Shown: piece by piece, positions 42,484 to 54,164 of the stretch
Layout of the letters: each line of letters starts with the position of its first letter
Numbering within the stretch: position 1 is the first letter of the stretch
Source of the DNA: Toxorhynchites rutilus septentrionalis
Taxonomy: Eukaryota > Arthropoda > Insecta > Diptera > Culicidae
Assembly (NCBI RefSeq): GCF_029784135.1
Contig: NC_073746.1
Span: forward strand, 11,276,975-11,340,974
Reading direction: 5' to 3'
DNA: 64,000 bases
The notes under the pieces: model-generated
Seen by the model: the letters and a program-made list of their open reading frames with translations, nothing else
Told to the model about the DNA's origin: nothing
Databases searched by the model: none
Program-made: the position numbers and the translations under genes

Positions 42484-44085
42484 ATGATGGATGAAGGTTG
42501 GGGGTCTTTTAATATGGAGATCTCCTTCGATGACTCCCTTTCCGTTGCACAAAAAGGTGCCGGAAAGTCGCTTAAGCGCGTTCCGTGTGATACAGAAGAG
42601 TCGTCGATTAAAAAGCCCCCCTCTAAGAAATCCACAAACCTCGCCACTCATCCCCCGAACCCCCCCGTTTTAACTCAACCATCGACCTCGCATTCCTCAT
42701 CTGTTGCTCCTGATCCATCCATCCAACCATCCACCTCATCTCCCCCCTCTACCGTCCCCGTTCCCGCCCAAACCTCGTCCTCGTCTTCTTCTTCTGTTTT
42801 GTCCTCTCCCCGTGTCAAGGTTTATCCAGAGGATACACCTGGAACTGGTCCATGGGTTGTTTTCTTCCGGCCCAAACCCAACGGGAAATCGCTGAACGTC
42901 ATTCAGATTATGAAAGATCTGACAAAAAATTATTCCTCCGTGGTCGAAATGAGAAAGGTTAGACCGAACAAACTGCGTGTTGTCGTGGCTGATCGGAAGC
43001 AAGCTAACGAAATTGTTGTCGACAATAGATTCATCCTAGAATATCGCGCCTATGTGCCCTGCCATAACGTAGAAATTTCGGGGGTGATTACAGAAACGGG
43101 TCTGACGAGCGAATTTATAAAAAAGGGAGATGGCAGATTTTAAAAGCTTCCTCGGTCGATAGTTAAAATTTTGGACTGCCAACAGTTAGGAAAAGTGTCC
43201 CAGGAAGAGGGAAAAACAAAATTCACGCCGTCCGACTCGTTTCGAGTAACTTTTGCTGGTTCCGCCCTCCCTGACTACGTTATGGTAGACAAATTGAGGC
43301 TACCACTGCGACTCTTCGTGCCAAAGCCCATGACTTGCAACAAATGCAAGTCAGTTGGTCACACAGCAGATTATTGTGCCAACAAGGAGCGCTGTGCCAC
43401 TTGCGGAGAGCAACATGTGGGGAAATCCTGCAGTGCGACTGAGCATAAGTGTCCATATTGCGGAGGATCCCCACACGTGCTCTCAGCTTGTGAAACTTAC
43501 AAGAGTCGCTGGGAGAAGCAGAAGCGCTCTTTAAAGGAACGCTCGAAACGTACTTTTGCGGAAATTTTAAAGGGCGCTTCTCTACTGGCTCAACAACAAC
43601 AACCAATCTCAACACACAATACTTTTTCCGCGTTGCCAGTTGATGAAATGGAAGCGGACACAGCTAGCGAGGGCACACCGTTTATTTTCAAAGGGAATCC
43701 CCGGCGCAAAAATGTGACCACTCCCAAAGTTCAAGAACAAGTCCCCACGGTTATATCCTCTGTTAGCTTGCCTAAAAAATCGAGTGCAGCGGACAAGCAA
43801 AATCAGGTTCCTCCTGGCTTCCGTGGGAATATTTCATCTTCGAACGACCCAGCACTCGAGGGGACATCAAAAACCCCAACTGTCCCTATTTTTCCGTCCA
43901 GTTCAACTTCCCAATCGGGATTTATAAAGTTGTCTGACCTTTTGGATCAAATCTTCAAGTGTTTTAATGTTTCCGACTCCATCAGAACCATTGTCATCTC
44001 AATGCTTCCAGTATTAAAGACAATTTTACAGCAATTGATGCAAACATGGCCCCTCCTTGCAATGATTATCTCTCTTGATGTCTAA
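42484..44085 (+). pseudogene. ORF1 (gag-like) of I-clade copy 2, one nonsense codon
   Basis: ATG 42484. A Ser/Pro-rich N-terminus leads into an RRM-like stretch (WVVFFRPKPNGKSLNVIQIM). A TAA at 43141-43143 interrupts right after FIKKGDGRF. The same frame then continues KLPRSIVKILDCQQLG, so it is a point lesion, not a shift. Three zinc knuckles follow: CNKCKSVGHTADYC, CATCGEQHVGKSC and CPYCGGSPHVLSAC, then the shared basic block KRSLKERSKRT. The stop at 44083-44085 overlaps the ORF2 ATG at 44078. Confidence 0.9.
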
Positions 44086-47000
44086 TTTAAATAGAGAGGT
44101 CGGAGATATCACTGTTTTACAGTGGAATTGTCGTAGTCTCATCCCTAAATTGGATACATTCAAATTTTTAATTCATAAATTCAATTGTGATGTTTTTGCT
44201 CTGTCCGAAACTTGGCTTTCTTCGCGAGATGATCTCTCTTTCCATGATTTCAATATTATACGCTTGGACCGTGATGACAGATACGGAGGGGTGCTATTGG
44301 GGATCAATAAGTGCCACTCATTTTTTAGAATTGACCTTCCACCTATTGGAGGGATCGAAGCTGTTGCTTGTCATGCAAACATCAGAGGTAAAGACCTCTG
44401 TATTGTCAGCTTGTATTGGCCTCCGAGAGCTGCGGTTAGCCGCAAACAACTTGATGACATGTGCTCACTCCTTCCTGAGCCACGATTGATCTTGGGAGAC
44501 TTCAACTCTCACGGAACTGCCTGGGGGGAACAGTACGACGACAATCGTTCATTGTTGATATATGACCTTTGTAACAGCTTCAATATGACCGTTTTGAACA
44601 CTGGGGAAACAACACGTGTTCCTAAACCTCCTGCTAACCCAAGTGCTCTTGACCTCTCGCTTTGCTCGAATTCACTATCGTTAGATTGCAAGTGGGATGT
44701 AATCCAGGACCCCAACGGTAGTGATCACTTGCCAATCAAAATTTCCATCACCATTGGGTCGAATTCTTCTGAATCTATAAACATGGCATATGACCTCACA
44801 AGACACATTGACTGGAAAAAATATGCGGACGCGATTGCTCTAGCCATCAATTCCAGAGATGGTTTACCTCCATTGGAGGAGTATAACTTCCTTTCTCGTT
44901 TGATATATGACAGCGCGGTTCGCGCTCAAACGAAACCCATCCCAGGTTCCACCATTCGCCGAAGGCCTCCCAATCCATGGTGGGATAGCCAATGTTCCAA
45001 GCTTTATGTAGAAAAATCGAATGCATTTAAAGCTTTTCGGAAACGTGGAACCCCTGAAAATTTTCAAATGTATTCAGCTCTTGAGAATCAGTTCAAAAAT
45101 TTGATCAAAGGGAAAAAACGTGCTTATTGGCGAAATTTCATGGGAGGTTTGTCACGAGAAACGTCAATGAAAAAATTATGGAAAGTGGCTCGAAACATGC
45201 GAAATCGCTCATCAACGAATGAAAGCGAAGAATATTCACATCGATGGATTTTTAATTTTGCACGGAAGGTTTGTCCTGATTCCGCTCCTGTGCAAAAAAT
45301 TGTTCGAGACATACCACAAGATAGGTGCGATCTTGATTCCGAGTTTTCGATGGTAGCATTCTCTCTTGCTCTCCTTTCTTGTAACAATTCGGCTCCAGGA
45401 TCGGATAGAATTAAGTTCAACTTGTTGAAAAATCTCCCTGATGTGGCGAAACATCGCTTGTTGAATTTATTCAATCGGTTTCTGGAGCATAATATTGTTC
45501 CAGATGATTGGAGATAAGTACGAGTTATAGCTATTCAAAAACCCGGAAAACCCGCGTCCGACTTCAATTCGTACCGCCCAATAGCAATGCTGTCTTGTAT
45601 ACGGAAATTGTTGGAGAAAATGATCTTGTTTCGCCTTGATCGATGGGTTGAAACGAATGGCTTACTCTCAGATACACAATATGGGTTCCGCAGGGGCAAG
45701 GGGACGAATGATTGTCTTGCGTTGCTTTCTTCAGAAATTCAAATGGCTTACGCCGAAAAAAAACAAAAGGCTTCAGTATTCTTGGACATAAAGGGGGCGT
45801 TTGATTCAGTTTCAATAGAGGTCCTGTCAGACAAATTACACTCTCGGGGTCTGCCGCCTCTATTGAATAATATGTTATATAACTTGCTTTGTGAGAAACA
45901 TTTGAACTTTTCTCACGGAGATTCGGCAGTAAGTCGGGTCTCTTACATGGGCCTCCCCCAGGGCTCATGTTTAAGCCCCCTTTTGTACAACTTCTATGTA
46001 AGCCTTACACAAAATTGCAGCCTAAGACAACTTGCAGATGATGGAGTGGTGTCTGTCGTAGGATCAAACGAATCCGACCTGCAAGAATCCTTACAAGATA
46101 CTTTGAACAATTTTTCAACCTGGGCCATTGGGCTAGGGATCGAATTCTCCACGGAGAAAACAGAGATGGTGGTTTTTTCTAGGAAGCATAGACCAGCAAA
46201 ACCAAAGCTTCAACTTTTGGGTAAACCGATCACTCATGCTATGTCATTCAAGTATCTTGGGGTCTGGTTCGACTCCAAATGTACTTGGGGGGCCCATATT
46301 AGGTATCTGAGTAAAAAATGCCAACAAAGAATAAACTTTCTCCGTACAATTACCGGCACCTGGTGGGGAGCCCATCCCGAAGATCTTATAATGTTGTATC
46401 GAACAACTATTCTCTCAGTGATGGAGTATGGCAGTTTCTGTTTTCAATCAGCTGCCAAAACACACCTCATTAAACTCTAGCGAATTCAGTATCTTTGTCT
46501 CCGTATCGCGTTGGGATGTATGCCCTCAACGCATACCATGAGTCTCGAGGTTTTGGCAGGCCTACTCCCACTAAAAGATCGCTTCAATTTATTATCTCTT
46601 CGGTTCCTCATCCGGTGTGAGGTCATGAACCCATTGGTGATCGGAAATTTTGAGCAGCTTATCGAGCTAAATTTTCATTCTGGATTCATGAGCTCATATC
46701 ATGAATTCATCACCATGCAGGTTGATCCTTCTTCGTATATTCCCAACCGTGTTTGTTTTTCTGACTACATCAATTCCTCTGTATATTTTGATCTGTTCAT
46801 GAAGGAGAAAATCCATGAAATTCCAGATTATCTTCGATCGAGGATCGCTCCTACGATCTTCAAAGCAAAGTATGGGCGTGTCAATTGTGATAATATGTAC
46901 TTTACTGATGGGTCCTCTATGAATGAGTCCATAGGATTTGGAGTGTTCAACGTATTTTTTAGCACCTCCCACAGTCTTCATAATCCTTGCTCAGTGTATA

Positions 47001-47746
47001 TTGCTGAGTTGGCAGCAATTCACTGGGCGCTGGACAGCGTCGCCTCACGACCTGTTGAACACTATTACTTTGTAACGGATAGTCTTAGCTCTGTCGAAGC
47101 TATCCGTTCAGTGAGGCCGGAAAAGCACTCGCCGTACTTCCTTGAGAGAATACGAGAAATTTTGAGTGCTTTATCCAGACGCTGTTATGTCATTACCTTT
47201 GTCTGGGTCCCTTCACATTGCTCCATTTCGGGTAATGAGAGGGCTGACTCATTAGCAAAGGTAGGTGCAATTGAAGGCGATATTTATCAGCGTCAAATCG
47301 CCTTCAATGAATTTTATTCTTTAGTTCGTAAAAATACCATCGCTAACTGGCAACGCAAGTGGAACGAAGATGAATTGGGCCGGTGGTTCCACTCGATTAT
47401 CCCTAAGGTTAGCCTCAAACCATGGTTCAAAAGTCTGGACTTGAGTCGGGACTTTATTCGGACCTTCTCCCGACTCATGTCCAATCACTGTTCTTTAGAT
47501 GCGCTGCTTTTTCGTTTCAAGCTTGCCGACAGCAATCTCTGCGTTTGTGGCCATGGTTACCATGACATCGAACACGTTGTTTGGTCGTGCGAGCTATATT
47601 TTGTCGCCAGATCGAATTTAGAAAACTCCCTTCGGGCTCGAGGAAGGCAGCCCAATGTGCCGGTGAGAGATGTGTTGGCTCGGTTAGACCTTGATTACAT
47701 GTCCCAAATATATGTTTTCCTTAAAGATATCGATCTTCGAGTGTGA
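44078..47746 (+). pseudogene. ORF2 polyprotein of I-clade copy 2, two nonsense codons and a 15-bp deletion
   Basis: Same domain order as copy 1: endonuclease (WNCRSL, GDFNSHG, GSDHLPI), reverse transcriptase (FLDIKGAFDS, GLPQGSCLSPLLY, LADDG), RNase H (FTDGSSM, AELAAI, TDSLSS, ADSLAK) and C-terminal finger (CVCGHGYHDIEHVVWSC). Compared with copy 1, CAA became TAA at 45515-45517 and GAG became TAG at 46478-46480; both are in frame. Five codons are missing just before the LADD box (NDIDDC reduced to one Ser). The real start is ATG 44078. Confidence 0.92.
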
Positions 47747-47992
47747 TTGTTCTTACATACTTTCCCCCCCATTTTCTCCTCCTTTTCGTCCTTCGCGAGC
47801 TATCGGTTCCCTAACATTAGAATAAGTTAAATTGTTAATACATATTAGATGTGAGGATAGTTTAAGAATTCAGTGTGATGTGTGAGTATGAATGTGAAAG
47901 TGAGTGTGAGTGTGAGTGTGAACATGGTTACAATCTCCTTACATCCCATCCTTTTCCTAAAGAAAATGTGTCACCCTTCTAAACTCGAGTCG

Positions 47993-48008
47993 ACCGCGAG
48001 TAATCGGT
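47993..48008 (+). promoter_or_regulatory. Conserved hairpin in the 3' UTR of I-clade copy 2
   Basis: The same 16 bases as 4687-4702 in copy 1, ACCG-CGAGTAAT-CGGT, with a CTCGAG just upstream in both. Confidence 0.4.
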
Positions 48009-48275
48009 TTCCTATTTCATTAACCGTAGAATTAAGAAAACATGTTAATAGTAAAAGTATAGTTGAGAGTTTGGCTTCTTTAAACCTATGTAACTGAGCC
48101 TGTACAAATAAACGAATTATAAAAAAAAAAAAAAGCAATGAATATTTTTTTTAATTTTTTTTATGAAAGAGTAAAGAAAATGCTACATTTGTATGAAAAA
48201 CAAATTATGAATTCGTTAATAAATGACTGAACTACACGCAATTGTTTGTGTTCCAATATTAAATGAAGCAGACTT

Positions 48276-49092
48276 TATTCCTGGAATTCCAGATTTCTCA
48301 TAGAAATAAAGCTTGGCACGTCGCTGTTCATTTTCCGACATTTCCAATGATATCCACTTAGAACATAATCTTCGCTTCAGTATGTTCAGCATTTCAGATA
48401 ACACCTTAGAAAAAGTGGACTGTGCCATCGCAATATGGAAATCTTTTCCCGCTCCAAGCTGGTAGTTTCCCTCAGCGAAAAATCTCAAACACGCCGCCAG
48501 CTTTTCCTTAACATGAATGCCACTTTTCTTTGTGTTGGAAAAATCGTGTTCAATTTCCCCCAAAACGTATCGGAATGCCTCTTTATTCAAACGAAAGCTT
48601 TTAACCCTTTCACGACCACGGGGACGCCGATGTCCCAAGCAAAAATCATGGATTAATTAAATATTCACGTAACCATTGTAAATTATTTTTTTATTTTAAT
48701 ATTTCGGAATGTACCTTTTTATTATTTTTACTGGCAATACATAATAGCGACCATAGGGACATATTTGTGCCATAAATTTAACAAAAAAAAAGGTAAAAGT
48801 TTTTTGAATTTTTAGTATAAATTATGTTTTTAGGGTGCCTATTGATTCATAACATATAGCTAAATTGATTTAATAAGGTACCGTAACCTTATGGTCCTGA
48901 AAGGGTTAATGAATCTGCATAGTAGAGGAAAATCGATAATAAAAAATCTAAGAAATTCAGAGACAAATAAATTTTACTTAAGCATCGTCTGAAAGCCATT
49001 AAATTACCGGATGTGCGCAGATTCCGTCGATTATAACGAAGTATTCCGATTTCTTCATACACTGCCAATACCGACAATAAGGCGGAATCCAT
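48276..49092 (-). pseudogene. Harbinger transposase, N-terminal half
   Basis: The start is MDSALLSVLAVYEEIGILRY at 49092. The following part to about 48910 is degenerate and its frame cannot be followed cleanly; a 301-bp TTAA MITE then interrupts. From 48600 down to 48276 the frame gives SFRLNKEAFRYVLGEIEHDF, a helix-turn-helix-like region KLAACLRFFAEGNYQLGAGKDFH, and ends YEKSGIPGI at the ITmD37E insertion. Rejoining across one TA gives GIPG-I-IMCVDGTH, the family motif. Confidence 0.82.
48605..48905. mobile_element. piggyBac-type MITE in the Harbinger transposase
   Basis: 301 bp between TTAA at 48601-48604 and 48906-48909. Inverted ends CCCTTTCACGACCAC and CCCTTTCAGGACCAT. There is no coding capacity. 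It creates an artificial N-terminus (GHRRPRGRERV) on the downstream Harbinger frame. Confidence 0.85.
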
Positions 49093-49130
49093 TTGGCTAA
49101 TTTATTTTCTCACTTATTTTCTATTCACAC

Positions 49131-50299
49131 CGAAGAACAATTCAAATAAATTTAAATTTCAGCACCCGGCACAACTGTCTTTTAGGTTTATTTTGCTTAT
49201 TTTGCCATTCGACGACATTGAGTTTTGACGTTTGGTATTTGTGAGGAAAACATATATGAAAATCGATACTTTTGTATCGTGCAGTTTTGTATGATTTTGG
49301 TGATACAAATAATAAAAGTAAGTATCAAACGAAAGGGTAATCTTCTCCAATGCTAATTATGTCAAAACATATAGGATAGTTGCGTAAGGTGACCATTTTT
49401 ATGCTGAACAAAATGATGCATTCGTAATGAATATAAATTATCGAAACAAAAATTATGAAAGAAAATTGAGTTGGCTGTATTAAAAATGTATTTTACACAA
49501 TAGTTTGACAAGTTCTCTACGAACTAGTGGAATAAAATTTTGCATAAATAGCGATTTATGATGGTTCCTAATATTAATATAAACTTTTCTTTTCATTTCG
49601 ATTATATTGTATATGAAATAGATGTAAAGTAATGGCAATGCATTTTGCAATCATTTAAAACACATATGGTAACAGTTTTCACTGACCACTTTTGAATTGA
49701 AAACAGTCTTTTGCCATAGTAATTTAAATAGTTCACAGCAATCCCACAAACAGAGCAATTGATTGCAGGTGGCAGCATCGGTGAGTCGTCAACGCGAACT
49801 GTTCGAATTTCTTTCGAACAGTTTGAAATAATTCGATCGAAATGAGCAATACGTTCGAAATAGGGAAAGCAAAATTATAACTCGTTCGAGATCGCAGTTT
49901 CGAACGAAATACAAATCCGACGGAATGCAGAATAGGGGTGTTTATGATGATAGAAAACAAACAATGTTAACTGCAAAAGGCTGAATATTTGCCTCAACAG
50001 AGATTCATTACTAATACCCACGATAAATACAATACGGTACTACGACTTATGAGAGAGGCCTTACAGCCATCTTGGAATTTGTATGTAAACAATCAGCAAC
50101 ATTTTGCAAATTTTTTTTTTGCTTTTTGTGTGTGGAATTGTTTTGGTGGCAATAAGAGCATTGAAAAGTTGAAAGGTAAGTCTTTTACGGTTAAAGCTAG
50201 GTTTGTAATATACTCTATCTTATTTTATGTTTCAGCTCAAAAGAACAAATCGACTCTCGGTGTTGGTTGGTGTTGGTTGGTTGGATATTTTTCCTGCGT
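49131..50299. other. Intergenic sequence; cluster of TTCGAA-type words
   Basis: No gene was recognised. Between 49797 and 49912 there are repeated GTTCGAA, TTCGATCGAA, CGTTCGAAAT and TTTCGAACGAA words. The right end of the Harbinger element must lie in the first part, but no terminus was identified. Confidence 0.3.
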
Positions 50300-50307
50300 T
50301 TTGCAGT

Positions 50308-51161
50308 TAGAGACGTCGACTAATCGTTCGATTAATTCAAATAATCGAATATCTACCATTTTCATCGAGTAATTTTGTATCGAATAATGAAAAATAAAAA
50401 TATGAATACATCGAATAATTATCAAAGTAATCGAAAAAGGGAACCATTTTTTTCATAAAATACAGTGCAAAATTTGTTTAGCCGTCATGGTGTTTCGTTG
50501 AAATTCATCGAATATGCTAAACCATTTACGGTTGAAGCATAAAAATGATTCCCTGGTGGTGGAGGAGACTGGGAAGAAGAATTCAGAGTCTGCAGGAATA
50601 AAATACGGACTTGAAGAAGGTGGTCTCAGCTCCCGTTCTAAAATAGTTGTATTCAAATTCACGAACCAAATAAAATATACCATACTAGTGGTCAATGATT
50701 CTATAAATATACTTCTTTTGAACTAGTAGTTATAGGGACCAAGCAGAAACATTTAAACAAATCTGTTATTTCAACAACATAAGAAGAACAGGTTATTTCG
50801 AACAGAAAAAAAAATTATGTTGGTGCATTAAAAATATTGTGCATCATTTTCATGGTGTGCTCTTTGTTCAATCGTCCTTAAAAAATGATGAAATGGTGAA
50901 TTCATCAATATACTGAAATACCATTTTATTCAAAAACCATTATTCTGCACCATGTTTATTTAAAAATTATATTCAATGTAACTTTCAAAATTAGGACATA
51001 ATATTTTTCTACTATAAATGTCTTTTCGTTTTGATTACAAGAAATAAATATTCGCTCGATTAAATGAATACTGAAAGACAGTTATTCGAATGAATCGAAT
51101 ATTTAAAAAAGACCCCACGATTAATCGACAATCGAATAAACGAAAAATGTAGACATCTCTA
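50308..51161 (+). mobile_element. Non-autonomous hAT element (854 bp) with 8-bp target duplication
   Basis: The direct octamer TTTGCAGT (50300-50307 and 51162-51169) flanks inverted ends TAGAGACGTCGAC and TAGAGATGTCTAC (11 of 13). This duplication length and the TAGAG start are the hAT pattern. Subterminal TCGATTAAT/AATCGAATA words are abundant. The interior has a BED-finger relic, so it derives from an autonomous hAT. A right-end fragment of the same family is at 10005-10272. Confidence 0.85.
50458..50563 (+). pseudogene. BED zinc-finger remnant of the hAT transposase
   Basis: The plus strand reads IQCKICLAVMVFR, a stop, then NSSNMLNHLRLKHKND. The C-x2-C ... H-x4-H layout with SNMLNHL is the BED finger found at the N-terminus of hAT transposases. 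The rest of the transposase is missing. Confidence 0.6.
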
Positions 51162-51195
51162 TTTGCAGTCAAATCCCTTTGCACAGTCCTATGTA

Positions 51196-52515
51196 CAGGG
51201 TGGGCCATTTAAAGTGGAAGGATATGTTTTTGCAATAGCAAAGTAAAGAAGTGGAATTTAAAATTTTTTTTTTTTTTTGAAATTCATTTATTTTGGTCCA
51301 AGGAGATTTGTTCTAACTACTTTTTGATTATGATATCTCGTAAATGACCGCCTCTGGCCTTGACCGCAAAATGTGCCCTTTTTTCGGCATTTTCCATAAC
51401 TTTGCCCAATGTTTCGGCCGATATAGAAGCAATTTCTTGTCGGATATTGTCTTTCAGCGCAGCCAGGGTCCTTGGTTTACCAGTGTATACCTTGGATTTT
51501 AAATATACCCATAAAAAAAGTCAGGAGGCGTCAAATCAGGTGATCTCGGTGGCCAGTCATAATCGCCGTTTTTCGATATTAATCTTTCGGGGAACATTTC
51601 GCGCAATAATTTGGTCGTGGCAGCCGCTGCATGGCATGTAGCGCCGTCCTGTTGGAACCAGTAATTGTCCAATTCATTTTCACGAACAAAAGGCAATAAA
51701 AAATCGGTTATCATTGTCCGATAACGCTCCCCATTCACGGTTACCGTTGCTCCATTTTCGTTTTCAAAGAAGTACGGGCCGATGACTTTTTCGGCATAAA
51801 TGCCACACCACACAGTAACTTTTTGGTCGTAAAGAGGTTGCGTTTCGATGAATTGAGGGTTTTCAGTAGCATAAAACCGACAATTTTGTTTATTCACTCC
51901 TCCATTCAAGTTGGGATGCGCCTCATCAGACATTATGATTTTTCGCCAAAAGCCACGTTCATTTTTGGCCATTTCGATGGTCCATTTCGCAAAATCAAGT
52001 CGACGTGGTAAGTCAGATGGGTTAAGTTGTTGAGCCATTTGAATTTTATACGGAAACATTTTCAAATCAACACGAATTATGCGTCGGAGAGTGGTTCGAG
52101 CGATGCCTAACTCTTGCGAACGATGGCGACCTGATGTCGATGGAGTCTCTGCAACACTGGCTCGAACGGCATCAATATTCTCGTCGAAACGTCTTGGTCG
52201 TTGTCTGGACAGATGACTGGCATTACCAACACTACCAGACGATATAAATTTGGCATATAATCGACGTATAGTGTTGTCTCCAGGCGATGTTTTAACTTTA
52301 TTTTTATTTTTCCACGCACGTTAAGTTAACACAATTGAGAAGTTATTTTGAATGTACAGCTGAACAATTTCAGCGCGTTGTTTAGGTGTGTATTGTTCCA
52401 TGGTTAAAATTGTACTGAAATGACGCATCCAACGCGGTATGACATTTGTTAATCTGACATCTCTGTCAAAAGTTATGGGGTTGCCAGATGCTTCCACTTT
52501 AAATGGCCCACCCTG
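51196..52515 (-). mobile_element. DD41D mariner-superfamily transposon, full length
   Basis: TA duplications at 51194-51195 and 52516-52517. The inverted ends begin CAGGGTGGGCCATTTAAAGT on both sides. The 1320-bp element carries one minus-strand transposase. Confidence 0.93.
51317..52401 (-). pseudogene. DD41D transposase (rosa-like group)
   Basis: ATG at 52401: MEQYTPKQRAEIVQLYIQNN. A TAA replaces a Gln codon at residue 27; the same frame then runs RAWKNKNKVKTSPGDNTIRR through the second helix-turn-helix (LGIARTTLRRIIRVDL). Catalytic residues: Asp in IMSDEAH, Asp in FQQDGATCH, Asp in PPDFF, with 41 residues between the last two, the DD41D signature. A small deletion near 51507 shifts the frame just after PDFF; the C-terminus is found in the next frame and stops at 51317. 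Two lesions make it inactive. Confidence 0.92.
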
Positions 52516-52517
52516 TA

Positions 52518-54164
52518 TATTTATACCGTTTCCCCTCGCGCACTAATTGACGACACGGTCACACCTTTAGTATATATATACACACCTTGACTAATACCCT
52601 AGCGTAAATAATTCCCTCCTGCTATCTCCCCTCCTTGTTTATATTTATCATTACAAATGGAGTTTCAGCGTAGCGAAGATGCTCTATTTTTACGTACGAG
52701 TTATGAAGCACGCACGTACGCACACAAATATCCATATATCGATGGCTTGAAGCAACTAAATATACACATACTTATCTCTGTTTTGCGCTCTTCTCAACAG
52801 AAGCCCTGTTAATATTGCCAGTCTAGATTAGCTTAGCTGTCATCCTTTGTGGAGAGAGTTTTCCCACCGTCACGCGAAACCAAATCACTGACAAAATTCC
52901 AGAACATTTATTTTCTTGGTGAGCTGATGATAGCCTAGCTTGATGATTCCTCACACAATTGTGTAGCTCAGAACCTTAGTGCAATGGCGCCAGTTTGATG
53001 CAATGATTACAATGCTACCGACATCAACGAGTCAGTAATTTGGTCGCGTCCACACCTCAATCCGAAACTAACACATGTGAGACTTTAAACTTCTTCAGTT
53101 CATTTGTCTCTAACCTTCAAAAAGGCACTTGTAAAACTTTACTTTTTCCTCGTATTTAACCTCCACCACCATTGCCTTGAGAAAGGCATTCGATCCCTCG
53201 CAGTCCAGCTCGCCCAGCAACGATGTTGTTCTGTCCGTGTCCTCACGAAGAATGAAAGTTTGCCTCAGCGAGATCCACTGTTTGTACTCTAGGCCAATAT
53301 TCCCCTTCGTTCTTCTTCTTCTCATTTGGTCACGGAGTCTTTACATCTTACGATTTCCCCTTCGGTGCTCGTCGATAAGTTGCTCGTTGCTCGACAGCTC
53401 TGTTCGGGAAAGCACATAAATGGACAGAACAAATGTATGAGAAAATGAGAATGCTTACAGTTTTCATCAATTTAAACCATATACAGACTATGGGATTGTA
53501 ATGCATATCAAACAAATCTTAGGGAATTTCCGATTAGTTTGGTATGTAAATCGCCAGAATCCGTTCGCGGCAAAAATAGTTATTAACGTTAACTTTATTT
53601 CATAAAAATGGGTAGGTAATATCTATGATATAACCGCAAGTTTGACGTGGAACTTCCTTAGCTTAGTAATCATTACAATACAAACATGATTAAATTTTTG
53701 ATTGAATGAAACAATTTCCGAACTCAATTGAATTCAATATATTTGCTTTGTGAGTAAAAATATTGTATAATGCCGTGTAAGGTCAATCCATGCATTGTGA
53801 TAGATCATGTTCTTCGTTACAAGTAAATTTATTGACAGTCCTTTTACGTTTGGTATGATGCCCAGGACGAAATATGTGAACGGAAGAATTATCAAACGGT
53901 TATTTTATTTTACGTTTCTTTCTGAAGTTTGCATTTCTCAAGTGTACGTACTTCTGGAACCGCGAATTTGCTTGATTTGTTAATCTTCAGGCACTCAGTT
54001 TAGATTTTGACATGTACGAACGCTTATTGTTGTCACAGCAAATGGATATCAACATTTTGCATAATCATCAATTGATATGCGTATGCCTGAGCAGAAGATA
54101 TGAAGGCATATCCTTTAATGCAATCTTGAATAACCGACCCAAAGCGTTGTGTTCGTACCCGCTT
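52518..54164. other. Intergenic sequence with a diverged repeat copy
   Basis: 52836-53030 is the second copy of the dispersed repeat at 38987-39242. The rest holds no recognisable gene; ORFs at 53104-53419 are Ser/Leu-rich and show no domain. Confidence 0.35.

Larger units (their letters stand above)
41887..48134 (+). mobile_element. I-clade LINE copy 2, full length, inside ITmD37E
   Basis: Flanked by the direct duplication GCAATGAAT (41878-41886 and 48135-48143). The element is 6.25 kb with a 597-bp 5' UTR, two ORFs, a 3' UTR with AATAAA near 48106 and an A-tail ending at 48134. Both ORFs have in-frame stops, so it is dead, though structurally complete. The 3' UTR has a GTGAGT-rich stretch near 47895-47922 absent from copy 1. 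Confidence 0.93.
40716..48275 (+). mobile_element. ITmD37E transposon, containing a nested I-clade LINE
   Basis: The 27-bp ends are perfect inverted copies (left begins AAGTCTGCTTCATTTAATAT). TA duplications sit at 40714-40715 and 48276-48277. Without the nested LINE the element is about 1.3 kb, the usual ITmD37E size. The insertion lies in the Harbinger transposase gene. ITmD37E is a Tc1/mariner-superfamily group described from mosquitoes. Confidence 0.95.
39243..49130 (-). mobile_element. Harbinger (PIF) transposon, heavily interrupted
   Basis: Two genes in convergent arrangement, as usual in Harbinger: a Myb/SANT-like DNA-binding gene on the plus strand (39333-39956) and a DDE transposase on the minus strand (49092 down to 40095). 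The transposase is split by ITmD37E at a TA (40714-40715 and 48276-48277) and by a 301-bp TTAA MITE. Without inserts the element would be about 2.5 kb. Termini and target duplication were not identified, so both outer limits are estimates. Confidence 0.8.
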
